DNA of 64,000 nucleotides. Origin: Alteromonas macleodii (GTDB taxonomy: Bacteria > Pseudomonadota > Gammaproteobacteria > Enterobacterales > Alteromonadaceae). The notes under the pieces were generated by a model that was not told the origin of the DNA, did no database searches, and worked only from the letters and a program-made list of their open reading frames with translations. The stretch's first letter is position 1; each line of letters begins with the position of its first letter. Where the stretch lies: NCBI RefSeq assembly GCF_903772925.1, contig NZ_LR812090.1:2934333-2998332 (forward strand), given 5' to 3'. A program made the position numbers and the translations under genes. Shown here one piece after another: positions 37,215-45,860 of this stretch.

Positions 37215-38519
37215 TTAAGCTATCCATATTTCAAATTGCCACGGTTCAAGTTTATAGACCGAATCAGCGTTAACCCTTCGTTTTTCATTACGCTGCCAAT
37301 GTGTGTATTCGCCCTGAAATAATGGCTCTTCGAAGGTTACTTCGAGATGCTCATTTGAAAAGTTAATAACAACAAACACTTTTTCCCGCTCGTTATGGCG
37401 TACAAAGCTGAAAACCTTGTCCATTTTCGAGTTCGGGACCTGAATCATCCTTGCGCCATACTCTCCGTTTCCTAACACGGCTTTAGATTTTTTAAGCGTA
37501 ATAAGCTCGCGATACAAATTGCCGATTTTATGGTCTTGCCATTCAATAGGATCGCGCTCGAAGAATGCTAACCGTTTCGTTTCTCCCGCTTCTTGCCCGT
37601 TGTGAATTAGGGGCATGCCCTCACCTATTACCGATAAAGCAATGCAGGCTTCAAGTGCTTCGCCAAACTGTTCACGCTGCGTGCCATCCCAGGCATTTTT
37701 GTCGTGATTACTAACAAAGGTCATTCTATACGCAGAGGCTGGCCAGCTGCGTTCGTTCCACGAATAATACTTGCGCAACCTATCCAGTGAGCACTTTCCG
37801 TGAGCGAGCTCATGAAGTGTTTCATTCCAGCTCCATGCGTAAGTCATATTGAACGCATTTTCGTGAAGGTCGCGATTCTCCCATTCAGCCAGCATAAAGA
37901 CCGGCCGAATTGCATTTAATGTCTCGACAGCTTGACTCCAGAAGTCGTTGGGCACATAACCTGCCACATCACAACGAAAGCCGTCGATATTGAACTTTTC
38001 AACCCAGTAACACATTGCATTAATCATGTATTTTCGGAGGCCAACTTGTTCATAATCGAACTCAATAATATCGCTCCAATCCCACCACGGCGAGGGACGA
38101 AAATCGCCTTTATAATCTTTGGCGTACCACTCAGGGTGCTGTTCAGCTAATTGATTATCCCATGCACTGTGATTTGGTACCCAATCTATGATGACTTTCA
38201 GCGATAGGCGGTGCGCTTCGTTCACCAGCGCTTTGAAATCTTCTTCGCTGCCAAATTCTGGATTAATGGCCAAGTAGTCTTTAACGGCATAGGGGCTGCC
38301 AAGCTCACCTTTTCTGTTTTTTTCACCGATAGGATGTACAGGCATAAGCCAAACGATATCCGCGCCCAAGGATTTAATATGCGCAAGCCCCTTCCTTACA
38401 CCCTCGAAAGTTCCTTCTTCTGAAAACTGACGGGTGTTGACCTGATAAATAACCGCATGAGATGACCATTGTGGCTGAAACACGTTGTAGCGTTTCTGAG
38501 GGGTAGGATTGATATCCAT
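37215..38519 (-). CDS. Alpha-amylase family glycoside hydrolase (GH13)
   Basis: A 434-residue cytoplasmic GH13 enzyme acting on alpha-glucans or maltooligosaccharides; no signal peptide. Catalytic residues in the TIM barrel are Asp184 ('GFRCDVAG'), Glu212 ('LAEWEN') and Asp273 ('SNHDKN'). The early 'VIYQVNTRQFSEEGTF' and 'WLMPVHPIG' strands are typical. A C-terminal beta domain (about 355-434) follows. No other glycogen or maltose genes are adjacent, so the pathway role is not clear. Confidence 0.9.
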   Translation of the reverse strand: MDINPTPQKRYNVFQPQWSSHAVIYQVNTRQFSEEGTFEGVRKGLAHIKSLGADIVWLMPVHPIGEKNRKGELGSPYAVKDYLAINPEFGSEEDFKALVNEAHRLSLKVIIDWVPNHSAWDNQLAEQHPEWYAKDYKGDFRPSPWWDWSDIIEFDYEQVGLRKYMINAMCYWVEKFNIDGFRCDVAGYVPNDFWSQAVETLNAIRPVFMLAEWENRDLHENAFNMTYAWSWNETLHELAHGKCSLDRLRKYYSWNERSWPASAYRMTFVSNHDKNAWDGTQREQFGEALEACIALSVIGEGMPLIHNGQEAGETKRLAFFERDPIEWQDHKIGNLYRELITLKKSKAVLGNGEYGARMIQVPNSKMDKVFSFVRHNEREKVFVVINFSNEHLEVTFEEPLFQGEYTHWQRNEKRRVNADSVYKLEPWQFEIWIA

Positions 38520-38617
38520 TTTATCTTTCCTTTTGCCGATTAGCGTTTTTAAAGAATAATTGGCATCACACTTACGAGCTTATTTACTGGTGTTTGTAGT
38601 AGTACCGATAGCCACAC

Positions 38618-39526
38618 CTATAATATTGGTAAACTTGTAATGCCTAAAATTAATACCCACATGCCGAAAAAAAGTTTCAGCCGATGAACAGAAAAAGCTA
38701 AGACCACATATTTTGCAATCATTCCGCCAATAACTGCACCAGCCCCCGCAAACAAAACGACCTGCCAAACCACCGACGGATTTATAAAAGCGTGATACGG
38801 CAACGCTGACCACACAGTAAACGCAGATAAAATAACAGCTACCGCGATAGACATGGTGACATTAAACCCACGAATAATGAGGTAAACCGCCACTAACTCA
38901 CCCACTCCCACCGAAAGCCAGGCCGTAATAATGCCGCCTAGAAAACCGATGAAGGGCAGAAACACTAAGTCTTTTGTTTGTAACTCTTTTATAAAATGAG
39001 TGCGCTTCATTAGAGGAATAGAAGCAAAAATTGCAATCGCTAATAAGATAGAAAAACTTCCAAAAGCAATATGAAGGTTATTAGCTCCCCCCCATAAATG
39101 TTCGAGCAGAAGCTTGCTTTGCGACGAATATTGCGCAAAGCCTATACCGCAAATTGACGAAGGAATGGTTAGCATTAGTGCGCTCGGCAGCGCTTGCCAG
39201 TAGCCATCGTACTTGTGCTGTCTTTTATAATACGCCGCCCACGTTAATGCGCCAGAGGTCATTCCGCAGCATTGAATAGCAAAGCTGGTTGCCACTACGC
39301 TTTGAGGAGAAAACGAGAGATAGTTAAAAAACGGAACAAACACCACACCTCCACCGGCGCCTGTAGCGTTTGCAAATATAGCCCCTATCACACCTAGCCC
39401 GCTGAAAATTCCAAATTCCTTAACAAGCTCAATGGGAGCAGGCTCTGCTAACCAAAGGCCACACCAGATAAGAAGAAGTAAAGCTACAATTAATTTGCCC
39501 GTTTGGCGCTTTAAATAAGAAATCAC
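38618..39526 (-). CDS. TauE/SafE family membrane permease
   Basis: A 302-residue integral membrane protein with about eight helices, of the sulfite exporter TauE/SafE family (formerly DUF81). Seen: 'NATGAGGGVVFVPFFNYLSF' in the first half and 'FLGGIITAWLSVGVGELVAV' in the second, the two related family motifs that indicate an internal duplication. The transported anion is unknown. It lies 91 bp upstream of the GH13 gene in the same direction. Confidence 0.9.
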   Translation of the reverse strand: MISYLKRQTGKLIVALLLLIWCGLWLAEPAPIELVKEFGIFSGLGVIGAIFANATGAGGGVVFVPFFNYLSFSPQSVVATSFAIQCCGMTSGALTWAAYYKRQHKYDGYWQALPSALMLTIPSSICGIGFAQYSSQSKLLLEHLWGGANNLHIAFGSFSILLAIAIFASIPLMKRTHFIKELQTKDLVFLPFIGFLGGIITAWLSVGVGELVAVYLIIRGFNVTMSIAVAVILSAFTVWSALPYHAFINPSVVWQVVLFAGAGAVIGGMIAKYVVLAFSVHRLKLFFGMWVLILGITSLPIL

Positions 39527-39678
39527 ATACGTCCTTACGACAAAACAATGATAATTTTTAGAAAATAAATTCGCTTAACACGTTAATCATTAGCATTAGT
39601 ACATTTTTCAAACTATTGTTAGCTCGAAACGTATAAGATTTTACTTACACAGTTATCATATACAGCACTCTGTAAAAT

Positions 39679-40161
39679 ATGGTTGAAGTATCTACATTTG
39701 AGCAACAGGTGCAACTGCATCTTTCGCCAAACCGCTCAGCAACATGGCAGCAGACTAAATACCTAATTATGGCGTTTGCTTTGTTCATTGGTTTAATCGC
39801 TATTGCGTGGTCAATAGTCGGTGCTTGGGTAATTTTGCCGTTTGCAGGGTTAGAAGTGGGGTTGCTCGCGTTAGTTATGTATTTGGTGTCTAAAGCCACC
39901 TACCGATGGGAAACAATTTTAGTTTCTGCTGACCGCATACAAATCTCCTGCTCGAACGGCACCAGCCTATGCTTCCACCGTCCAGACACATCCTTGTTTT
40001 ATCAAAAAGACGTAAGCCTTAAGCGGATTTCACGATTGATTTTACAGACGCCTTTGCAGCAATTTGAGTTGGGCGCTTTTTTAAACTCGGAAGATAAAAA
40101 GCTAGTACACGATAATTTGTACAAAGCTGGGATCATGGTCTGCTCGAACAAATGGTGGTAA
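39679..40161 (+). CDS. DUF2244 family membrane protein
   Basis: A 160-residue protein with two adjacent membrane helices (about 31-50 and 54-74), flanked by 'HLSPNRSATWQQ' and a soluble C-terminal domain with 'RWETILVSADRIQI'. This layout is that of DUF2244, function unknown, often found beside cytochrome oxidase assembly genes in proteobacteria; no oxidase gene is present here. The start codon is ATG 39679 with a poor ribosome site. Confidence 0.85.
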   Translation: MVEVSTFEQQVQLHLSPNRSATWQQTKYLIMAFALFIGLIAIAWSIVGAWVILPFAGLEVGLLALVMYLVSKATYRWETILVSADRIQISCSNGTSLCFHRPDTSLFYQKDVSLKRISRLILQTPLQQFELGAFLNSEDKKLVHDNLYKAGIMVCSNKWW

Positions 40162-40343
40162 CGCTCGCTGTTACAGTTTCCTTCCAGCAAACTCTCGTCT
40201 GCTTCAAAGGTTTGGTGTTCGTTGTTCTAACGAGGCTGAATGAAAACCTTCATGACACAAAATTAATGATCATTGTCACTGTTTTCGACTAATTAATTAA
40301 AAGACGCAGCCAAAGTTAGCTGCGACCTAACGAGGGCAACATT

Positions 40344-40589
40344 ATGAATTTATACATTGAGTCATTAGAAGGTGGTAACTACCTTGCTGCTACGGGTATG
40401 GGTGCATCGCGCAGCTTAGTTAGAGACAAAAAGTCGCAACCTAAAACGTTTCACTGCTTGAATGAAATTAGAGAACATTTCGACTCTCAGGCCTTTGAGC
40501 ACGTTTGGCTGCGCCAAAGCACGCCGTATGAAGAAATGGTTGGTCAAACCGACCACCCTGGTGCGCTTGAGTTAGAAATCGAGTGGTAA
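40344..40589 (+). CDS. Small protein, probably DUF6482 family
   Basis: An 81-residue soluble protein with a good ribosome site (CGAGGGCAACATT). The pattern 'MNLYIESLEGGNYLA', 'LHCLNEIR..F' and 'VWLRQSTPYEEMVG' recalls a small family of marine gammaproteobacterial proteins annotated as DUF6482; this is from memory and not certain. Function unknown. Stands alone. Confidence 0.7.
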   Translation: MNLYIESLEGGNYLAATGMGASRSLVRDKKSQPKTFHCLNEIREHFDSQAFEHVWLRQSTPYEEMVGQTDHPGALELEIEW

Positions 40590-40775
40590 ATCTTCATTTG
40601 AGTGAAGCTTAAAACGCATTTAATTTTTCTGATTTTAGTTTGGATGCATCACTTAGCACAGTTTTTGCGTACAAGTCATGAAACGTAAATAAAAACGGTA
40701 TTTTATTTAATTACTAGCGTTAGAAGCTGTCTTTTAACGCAAGGGGTAAAATACCTACATGCTAAGGAGAATTGC

Positions 40776-41348
40776 ATGAAGATTAGTAAGTTAGCTATTA
40801 AGTCTGTATTTTTGGCTGCTGTTTTGGCATTGACTGCTTGCGCTTCTATGGGCGATGGCACTGTTGCTGAAAAGCAACAAGCTATTTTAGACATGCAAGA
40901 GAATGCGCTTGCACGCCTCTATACCGAGAAACCAGATACTCGCTCTCAAATAAGGGATGCCGCAGGCTATGCTGTATTCACCAACGCCAACATTAATGTG
41001 TTTTTTGTGGCCGCAGGTACAGGCTACGGGGTGGTGAACAACAACGTTACCGGTGCAAAAACATATATGAATATGGCCGAAGGCGGCGTTGGCCTTGGTT
41101 TAGGCGCTAAAGACTATCGCATTGTGATGGTTTTCCACACTCAAAAAGCGATGAACTACTTTATCGAAAACGGCTGGACAGTGGGTGGCAATGCAGACGT
41201 CGCAGCGAAAGCAGGCAATAAAGGCGCATCTGCTGAAGGCGAAGGTTATCTTGGCAATGTAACAGTTTACACCATGACTGAAAGCGGTCTTACTTTACAG
41301 GCCACTGTGAAAGGCACGAAATTTTGGGTAGATAAAGAACTAAACTGA
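40776..41348 (+). CDS. SYLF-domain (Ysc84-like) lipoprotein
   Basis: A 190-residue lipoprotein; the signal ends in the lipobox LTAC (Cys22). The SYLF domain covers about 50-190, with 'AAGYAVFTNANINVFFVAAG', 'GYGVV.N..TG..TYM' and a C-terminal 'GLTLQATVKGTKFW'. SYLF domains bind phosphoinositides in eukaryotes; the bacterial role is unknown, perhaps envelope lipid binding. An AAGGAG ribosome site precedes the ATG, and a strong terminator follows. Confidence 0.88.
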   Translation: MKISKLAIKSVFLAAVLALTACASMGDGTVAEKQQAILDMQENALARLYTEKPDTRSQIRDAAGYAVFTNANINVFFVAAGTGYGVVNNNVTGAKTYMNMAEGGVGLGLGAKDYRIVMVFHTQKAMNYFIENGWTVGGNADVAAKAGNKGASAEGEGYLGNVTVYTMTESGLTLQATVKGTKFWVDKELN

Positions 41349-41400
41349 TCCTGTTCTTGTTATGACTAAACGAAATAGCGATTAGTGCTTTACCTAACCA

Positions 41401-41430
41401 AAGGCCTCTTGAATACAAGAGGCCTTTTTG
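41401..41430 (+). terminator. Rho-independent terminator behind the SYLF gene
   Basis: Perfect 11-bp arms AAGGCCTCTTG (41401-41411) and CAAGAGGCCTT (41416-41426), loop AATA, then TTTTG. Confidence 0.9.
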
Positions 41431-41556
41431 TTTTTGCAGCATAGAATGTTCACTACAATCTAAATCTTTAGGCAGTCTACACCACATAAATAAGCAGCAT
41501 TGTGTCACCCGCATAGCTTCTCTTACCACCATCCTGTATACGAAACTCTCATTTTA

Positions 41557-41654
41557 GGGGGAAACCCTCATAACTTTAGCGAACACTCGCGACTACGCTT
41601 TACCTGTAAAAGGCTCGCTTAGCAGCACGCTAAGCCATAAACGAGGGTTTCATC
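41557..41654 (+). promoter_or_regulatory. Structured 5' leader of the PEP-CTERM gene, candidate translational switch
   Basis: An outer stem GAAACCCTC (41561-41569) / GAGGGTTTC (41643-41651) encloses about 73 bases and buries the ribosome site GAGGG of the gene. Inside are hairpins GCGA/TCGC (41579-41590) and GCTTAGC/GCTAAGC (41617-41635). The anti-ribosome-site CCCT can instead pair with GGGG at 41557-41560 under a GAAA loop, so two exclusive folds exist. I do not match it to a known riboswitch class. Its RNA start is unknown. Confidence 0.5.
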
Positions 41655-42644
41655 ATGCAACCACAAAACAACAAAGTGATAAGAGCAGTAGTAAGAACGA
41701 TATTAACGAGCGCATTGTTCGCTTCGGCGACGGTAGGCTTTTCAACTAACGCGGCAATAATAGGCAGCAGTTATGGGAATGCAGTCTATGTCGACCTATC
41801 CATTACGAGTAATGTTGGAAATGTGGTCTCTACAATTGCTAACTCAACTATTAACTTAGCTCACACCAGCGGTAGTGCTCCTGAAAATTATTCACAGATT
41901 GACACTATTATTGGCGCAAGCGCAAATGCTTCGGGTACGTTGGGCAGCCCGATTGACATTACAGAGTTTGATGGCGCGCTATCTACGGCCATTATTGAAG
42001 GCGATTCTCAATCTTCTTTAACGAGTTTTGTCCCAGCAAGTTTTTTTACCTCAGGCCGCGGAACAATAAACGACCTCAATCTTGATTTATTTTCAGACTT
42101 GCTTGGCATAAGTGGCTTTCTAACCTTACGTGCTGATGTACTTTCAACTGTATCGCGAATTGATGGAGACGCCACATCCGGCTCGAACGTCAACCTATCA
42201 ACAGCAGGTACGTCTGACATTGCAGAAGCAGAGGTAAGCCTTTGGGGAAATAGCGTGAAAGCAACTGCACTTGAAAATCAGTCTTTATTTGCTGGTTTGA
42301 ATATTGCTGACTTCGGCTTAGGTATATTTGTTAATGAAGTTGAGAGAACTTGCTCCGACTTTACATGTACTGAGTCTCGAAACGCGGTTAGAGTATCATT
42401 TGAAGATTTCTCGCTGAACGCGCTCTACGATGCAATATTTCCTACAGGAACTCCGCTTAACGGGCCAGTGCTAAGTTTAACTAATAACCCCATTGTTAAC
42501 GGAGAAATCATACTAGCAAGTTCGTTTGCTACCACCTCTTCTACAACTGAAGTGAATGCCCCCTCTACATTTGCACTCTTCCTTCTCGCTGTGGGCTTGC
42601 TCGGTGCGAGAAAATTCAGTAGGCAATGCGCTGAATACAGGTAG
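41655..42644 (+). CDS. PEP-CTERM-type sorted exported protein
   Basis: A 329-residue exported protein. It has an N-terminal signal (about 10-33, cut near 'GFSTNAAI') and a C-terminal tripartite sorting signal: 'NAPSTFALFLLAVGLLGARK' with a short motif, one hydrophobic helix and a basic end. This is the variant PEP-CTERM signal common in Alteromonas-like bacteria, processed by an exosortase not present in this window. The middle is rich in Ser, Thr, Asn and small residues with two cysteines ('CSDFTCTES'), suited to an extracellular beta-structure. Likely an exopolysaccharide- or matrix-associated protein. Confidence 0.8.
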   Translation: MQPQNNKVIRAVVRTILTSALFASATVGFSTNAAIIGSSYGNAVYVDLSITSNVGNVVSTIANSTINLAHTSGSAPENYSQIDTIIGASANASGTLGSPIDITEFDGALSTAIIEGDSQSSLTSFVPASFFTSGRGTINDLNLDLFSDLLGISGFLTLRADVLSTVSRIDGDATSGSNVNLSTAGTSDIAEAEVSLWGNSVKATALENQSLFAGLNIADFGLGIFVNEVERTCSDFTCTESRNAVRVSFEDFSLNALYDAIFPTGTPLNGPVLSLTNNPIVNGEIILASSFATTSSTTEVNAPSTFALFLLAVGLLGARKFSRQCAEYR

Positions 42645-42712
42645 CATCCGCCAGCAATTAGGCAAGAAGGCTGTGGCGTTCATTCTCTCTTTCTTGCCTT
42701 CATTCTCGAAGA

Positions 42713-43765
42713 CTATTTGGCCTGATAGCTTCGATTTTCCTCAATTCTCATCCACTGTGCGCGCGTGCAGTTTTCAAGCAGTTCAAATGCTTCTACAACT
42801 ACATCTTGACCTTGGACAAAGGCATGTTTTTCATTACTCTGCCGGTTACTTAAGGCTTCAAGCTTTTCTCTGGTTCCAGCACGCCCAGGATGGTTCGATA
42901 AAAAAACATCAACATTTTGTTCTTTTATTATTCGTTTCATCGTAATGGCAGAGTCAGTATAAGACTGAATGCGCGAGACATCAGGACCATAGTTGAGCCC
43001 AGTACCGCCCCACAACACAGCCCGATGTTTCTCGTTTCCGTCAACTACGGGAAAAATGACAGTTAAGGTACCTGGTGTATGGCCCGGCGTAACATAAAGC
43101 GATAGTTCAGCACCGTTAACGTTCAATTTTTCACCATCGTCTACCGCCACATCTCGGCTTGGCTTTTTACCCCAACGATAACTGGCGAATTTATCGTTTT
43201 CGAGATAATCCCACTCTACACTACTCATGACTATGCGAGGATCATATGTTGACTTGATAAGTTCAAACCCACCATAGTGGTCGCCATGGCCATGAGAAAT
43301 AATAAGGTGAGAGATTGGCTTGTTGCCTAGTCCGAGCGCAGACAAACCATCAATAATGTACTGTTGAGCTTGGTCGTCATTATTCAACGCATCCACTAGG
43401 ACAATGCTTTCACCCGTATCGATTGCCCAACTTGCAACGTTGCCTGCCCCCACGTAATAGAGGTTATCAAAGACCTGCTGGGGTGGTATTTGGCGCCGCC
43501 CCTTGCCTTTGCGATCGGACTTGCCTTCACTCTCGGCACGCTTAGGCCTTTCTCGTCGCTTTTCATCGAGTTTAAACATATCTCTAGGTGGAGCACTAAT
43601 ATCACAGAGGCTTGCCAAACCAGGAAAATGCGTAGCACTCTCTAGGCCCTTTCGGGCGTAATCCTGAGCGGTTGGCGAAGAGTTAGCAGTAGTGCAACTA
43701 GCGCAAAAAAAAACAGCCCATAAAATAAACGCTATTTTCAGAACGTCCAATTTAACCCTACCCAC
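42713..43765 (-). CDS. Metallo-beta-lactamase-fold hydrolase, predicted lipoprotein
   Basis: A 350-residue protein whose start (GTG 43765, GGAAG ribosome site) overlaps the end of the siderophore receptor gene by 28 bp, so it is translationally coupled to it. A short signal ends in the lipobox-like CASC (Cys24). A very basic/charged linker (about 65-92) precedes the MBL fold with the metal motif HGHGDH (His158, His160, Asp162, His163) and later 'GHTPGT' and 'SNHPG'. The layout resembles subclass B3-like hydrolases. Because it shares the Fur-controlled transcript, a role in handling a siderophore is plausible but unproven. Confidence 0.82.
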   Translation of the reverse strand: MGRVKLDVLKIAFILWAVFFCASCTTANSSPTAQDYARKGLESATHFPGLASLCDISAPPRDMFKLDEKRRERPKRAESEGKSDRKGKGRRQIPPQQVFDNLYYVGAGNVASWAIDTGESIVLVDALNNDDQAQQYIIDGLSALGLGNKPISHLIISHGHGDHYGGFELIKSTYDPRIVMSSVEWDYLENDKFASYRWGKKPSRDVAVDDGEKLNVNGAELSLYVTPGHTPGTLTVIFPVVDGNEKHRAVLWGGTGLNYGPDVSRIQSYTDSAITMKRIIKEQNVDVFLSNHPGRAGTREKLEALSNRQSNEKHAFVQGQDVVVEAFELLENCTRAQWMRIEENRSYQAK

Positions 43766-45660
43766 AATCTTCTTCCATCTTCAACATACCCAAACTCGTC
43801 GTAGCGCATGGTTTTATCAAATGCATTGTAGAGCCCCGTTTGCAATTTAATATTACGCGTAAGCTTGGTGTTGTAACCTATGTCAAACAAACCGACCCCT
43901 GGGGATAAAATAGAACGTGAAGATACTGACGTTAGCGCCGTTTCTTCCCCTCTCACTGTCCATCTAGACCAAATTTCGCTCACTTGTGATAGACGGTATG
44001 TAGTGTTCAACGTGAACAAATGTTTCGGCTGTTGTACCAAAGGTAGGCCTTCATTCGTGCCAGTTTTTTGCTCTGAACGCGTGAAGCTATACGCACCATT
44101 GAATGACCAATTACCAATGTTATATTTTGCTGCAAACTCGGCGCCGTAAGACTCAGCCTCGTCTACGTTGATGTTATAGCGGTCAGTTTCATCTAAACAG
44201 ACTGATAGTTCACATGATGCAATGGCAATTTTATCATCGAAATCATTATGGAAGACGGTGAGACTGTACTCCAAGCCCGCATCACCTGAATAGTAAAGCG
44301 CGAGCTCTTTGTTTAACGTAGTTTCGGGTGACAAGTCCGGATTCCCATAAACATCTCCCCCTCGGCTTTCTTGTATCCACCCATCAGCCATTTCTCTTAA
44401 TTCCGGCGTACGATAGCCAGTAGAGACACCACCTTTCAATACCCAATTATCGTTGATGTTATACACCGCGTACGCACGAGGGCTTATTTGAGAACTAAAT
44501 TGTTCATTGTCATCTAGGCGAATACCTAACGTAAAGGCTAAGCTATCGTTAACACGCCACTCATCTTCGCCATAGATAGACCACTGACTGTTTTCAATAT
44601 TAGTGGCCTCGCCGCCGTTTGTATCAAAATCATCAAGTGACTCTTCTAGAAACTCTGCCCCTACCGTTAGCATGTGGCTATCACTTACAGCCCAAGACCA
44701 CTGCGAGTTAAGGACTAAATTATCGATGGTGATATCTCTGCCAACGTTTTCAATCGACTCTTGCTGAATATAACTGCGCGCGGTCAATTCCCCATATTTT
44801 CCTTCGTGAGTTAATGCATATGAGTATCTGTTACTTTCAGTCTCTGATAATGAATTTCTTTCTGGTAACGACTTACCCGGTGTTGAAGTACGTGTCTGAT
44901 CTTGGAAAATATACTCAAACGTGAGCGTATCTGTCGTGTTTGGGGTTAAATGCAATGCTGTACGAATGTTGCTTAGGTCTTTTTCAGCGTAACCTCGCTC
45001 AATATCGTCTTCGTCTCGCTTTTGGTAAAGGCCGCTGGCTGTGATACTTAACAAATTCTCGATTAACGGCCCAGAAAAGGCTAGCTGAATTTGGCTATCT
45101 GACCCACTGTCCGAATTTTCTTGAATTTTTGTTTCTGCACGAAGGTTACCACTCCATTTTCTGAAGTTTTTGCGGGTGATGATATTGATTACCCCGCCCA
45201 TTGCATCTGAACCATACAAGGTAGACATGGGTCCGCGCACAATCTCAATACGTTCTATGCTGTCCAAGGGAGGTAACCAATCTTGTTCATACCCTCCGCT
45301 GCCATTTGGCTGAGACTCTCTTCCCGTTTGTTTTTTTCCATCGACAAGTATTGTGGTGTACTGCGCGGGTAAACCCCGAATGCTGATATCTTGGCGGTAT
45401 CCGCCACCTGTTACAGTTATACCGGGCACGTCTCGAAGCGCGTCAGTAATATCTTTGTAGGCGCGCTGTGCAAGTTGTTTTCTATCAATAACGCTCACTG
45501 AGGCAGGCGCCTGAGACAAAAGCTGTTCAAAGCCAGAGGCTGTGACAGTAATACTTTCCACATTGTTTTGGTTATTAGTTTGTTCACTAGATTGGGCAAA
45601 CAAGCTCGAAGAAAATAGAGAACACAGTGAAATTGTCAAAAAAGAGGGAGTAAAACGCAT
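43738..45660 (-). CDS. TonB-dependent siderophore receptor, IrgA/CirA-like
   Basis: A 640-residue outer membrane receptor from ATG 45660; an upstream in-frame start would place coding sequence across the Fur box, so I reject it. Signal peptide at 1-22 ('LFSSSLFAQ'), TonB box near 'ESITVTASG', plug domain (about 35-150) with 'DVPGITVTGGG' and 'GPMSTLYGSDAMGGVINIIT', then a 22-strand barrel ending in 'WVGLNWTF'. The plug closely follows the Vibrio IrgA/enterobacterial CirA pattern, which points to catecholate siderophores. A perfect Fur box lies 33 bp upstream. Confidence 0.93.
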   Translation of the reverse strand: MRFTPSFLTISLCSLFSSSLFAQSSEQTNNQNNVESITVTASGFEQLLSQAPASVSVIDRKQLAQRAYKDITDALRDVPGITVTGGGYRQDISIRGLPAQYTTILVDGKKQTGRESQPNGSGGYEQDWLPPLDSIERIEIVRGPMSTLYGSDAMGGVINIITRKNFRKWSGNLRAETKIQENSDSGSDSQIQLAFSGPLIENLLSITASGLYQKRDEDDIERGYAEKDLSNIRTALHLTPNTTDTLTFEYIFQDQTRTSTPGKSLPERNSLSETESNRYSYALTHEGKYGELTARSYIQQESIENVGRDITIDNLVLNSQWSWAVSDSHMLTVGAEFLEESLDDFDTNGGEATNIENSQWSIYGEDEWRVNDSLAFTLGIRLDDNEQFSSQISPRAYAVYNINDNWVLKGGVSTGYRTPELREMADGWIQESRGGDVYGNPDLSPETTLNKELALYYSGDAGLEYSLTVFHNDFDDKIAIASCELSVCLDETDRYNINVDEAESYGAEFAAKYNIGNWSFNGAYSFTRSEQKTGTNEGLPLVQQPKHLFTLNTTYRLSQVSEIWSRWTVRGEETALTSVSSRSILSPGVGLFDIGYNTKLTRNIKLQTGLYNAFDKTMRYDEFGYVEDGRRLWVGLNWTF

Positions 45661-45692
45661 ACTTAATCGATTAATATAAAATAATTCACCAA

Positions 45693-45707
45693 TGATAATC
45701 ATTATCA
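45693..45707 (-). promoter_or_regulatory. Fur box of the siderophore receptor
   Basis: TGATAATCATTATCA matches the 7-1-7 Fur consensus at every position. It lies 33 bp in front of the receptor ATG at 45660, so iron repression of receptor and coupled hydrolase is expected. Confidence 0.9.
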
Positions 45708-45860
45708 TTTCAAAGTAAAGCAAGATTTTACTTCTATAATGTTATCGACACATATAACTGCAATGTATCGTGGTTTAAGTGAAAACACGCTTTACATCAA
45801 CTGTCGTATGCGGGCATATTTTAACCAGTTCGCTTATCAGTTTTTTACAAAGGTATTTTT

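Noticed and set aside
40261..40280. Fur-box-like string AATGATCATTGTCACT before the small DUF6482-like gene
   Set aside because: Only about half of the consensus matches and the symmetry is broken.
45661..45723. N-terminal extension of the siderophore receptor by 21 codons
   Set aside because: It would overlap a perfect Fur box; the start at 45660 gives a normal signal peptide.
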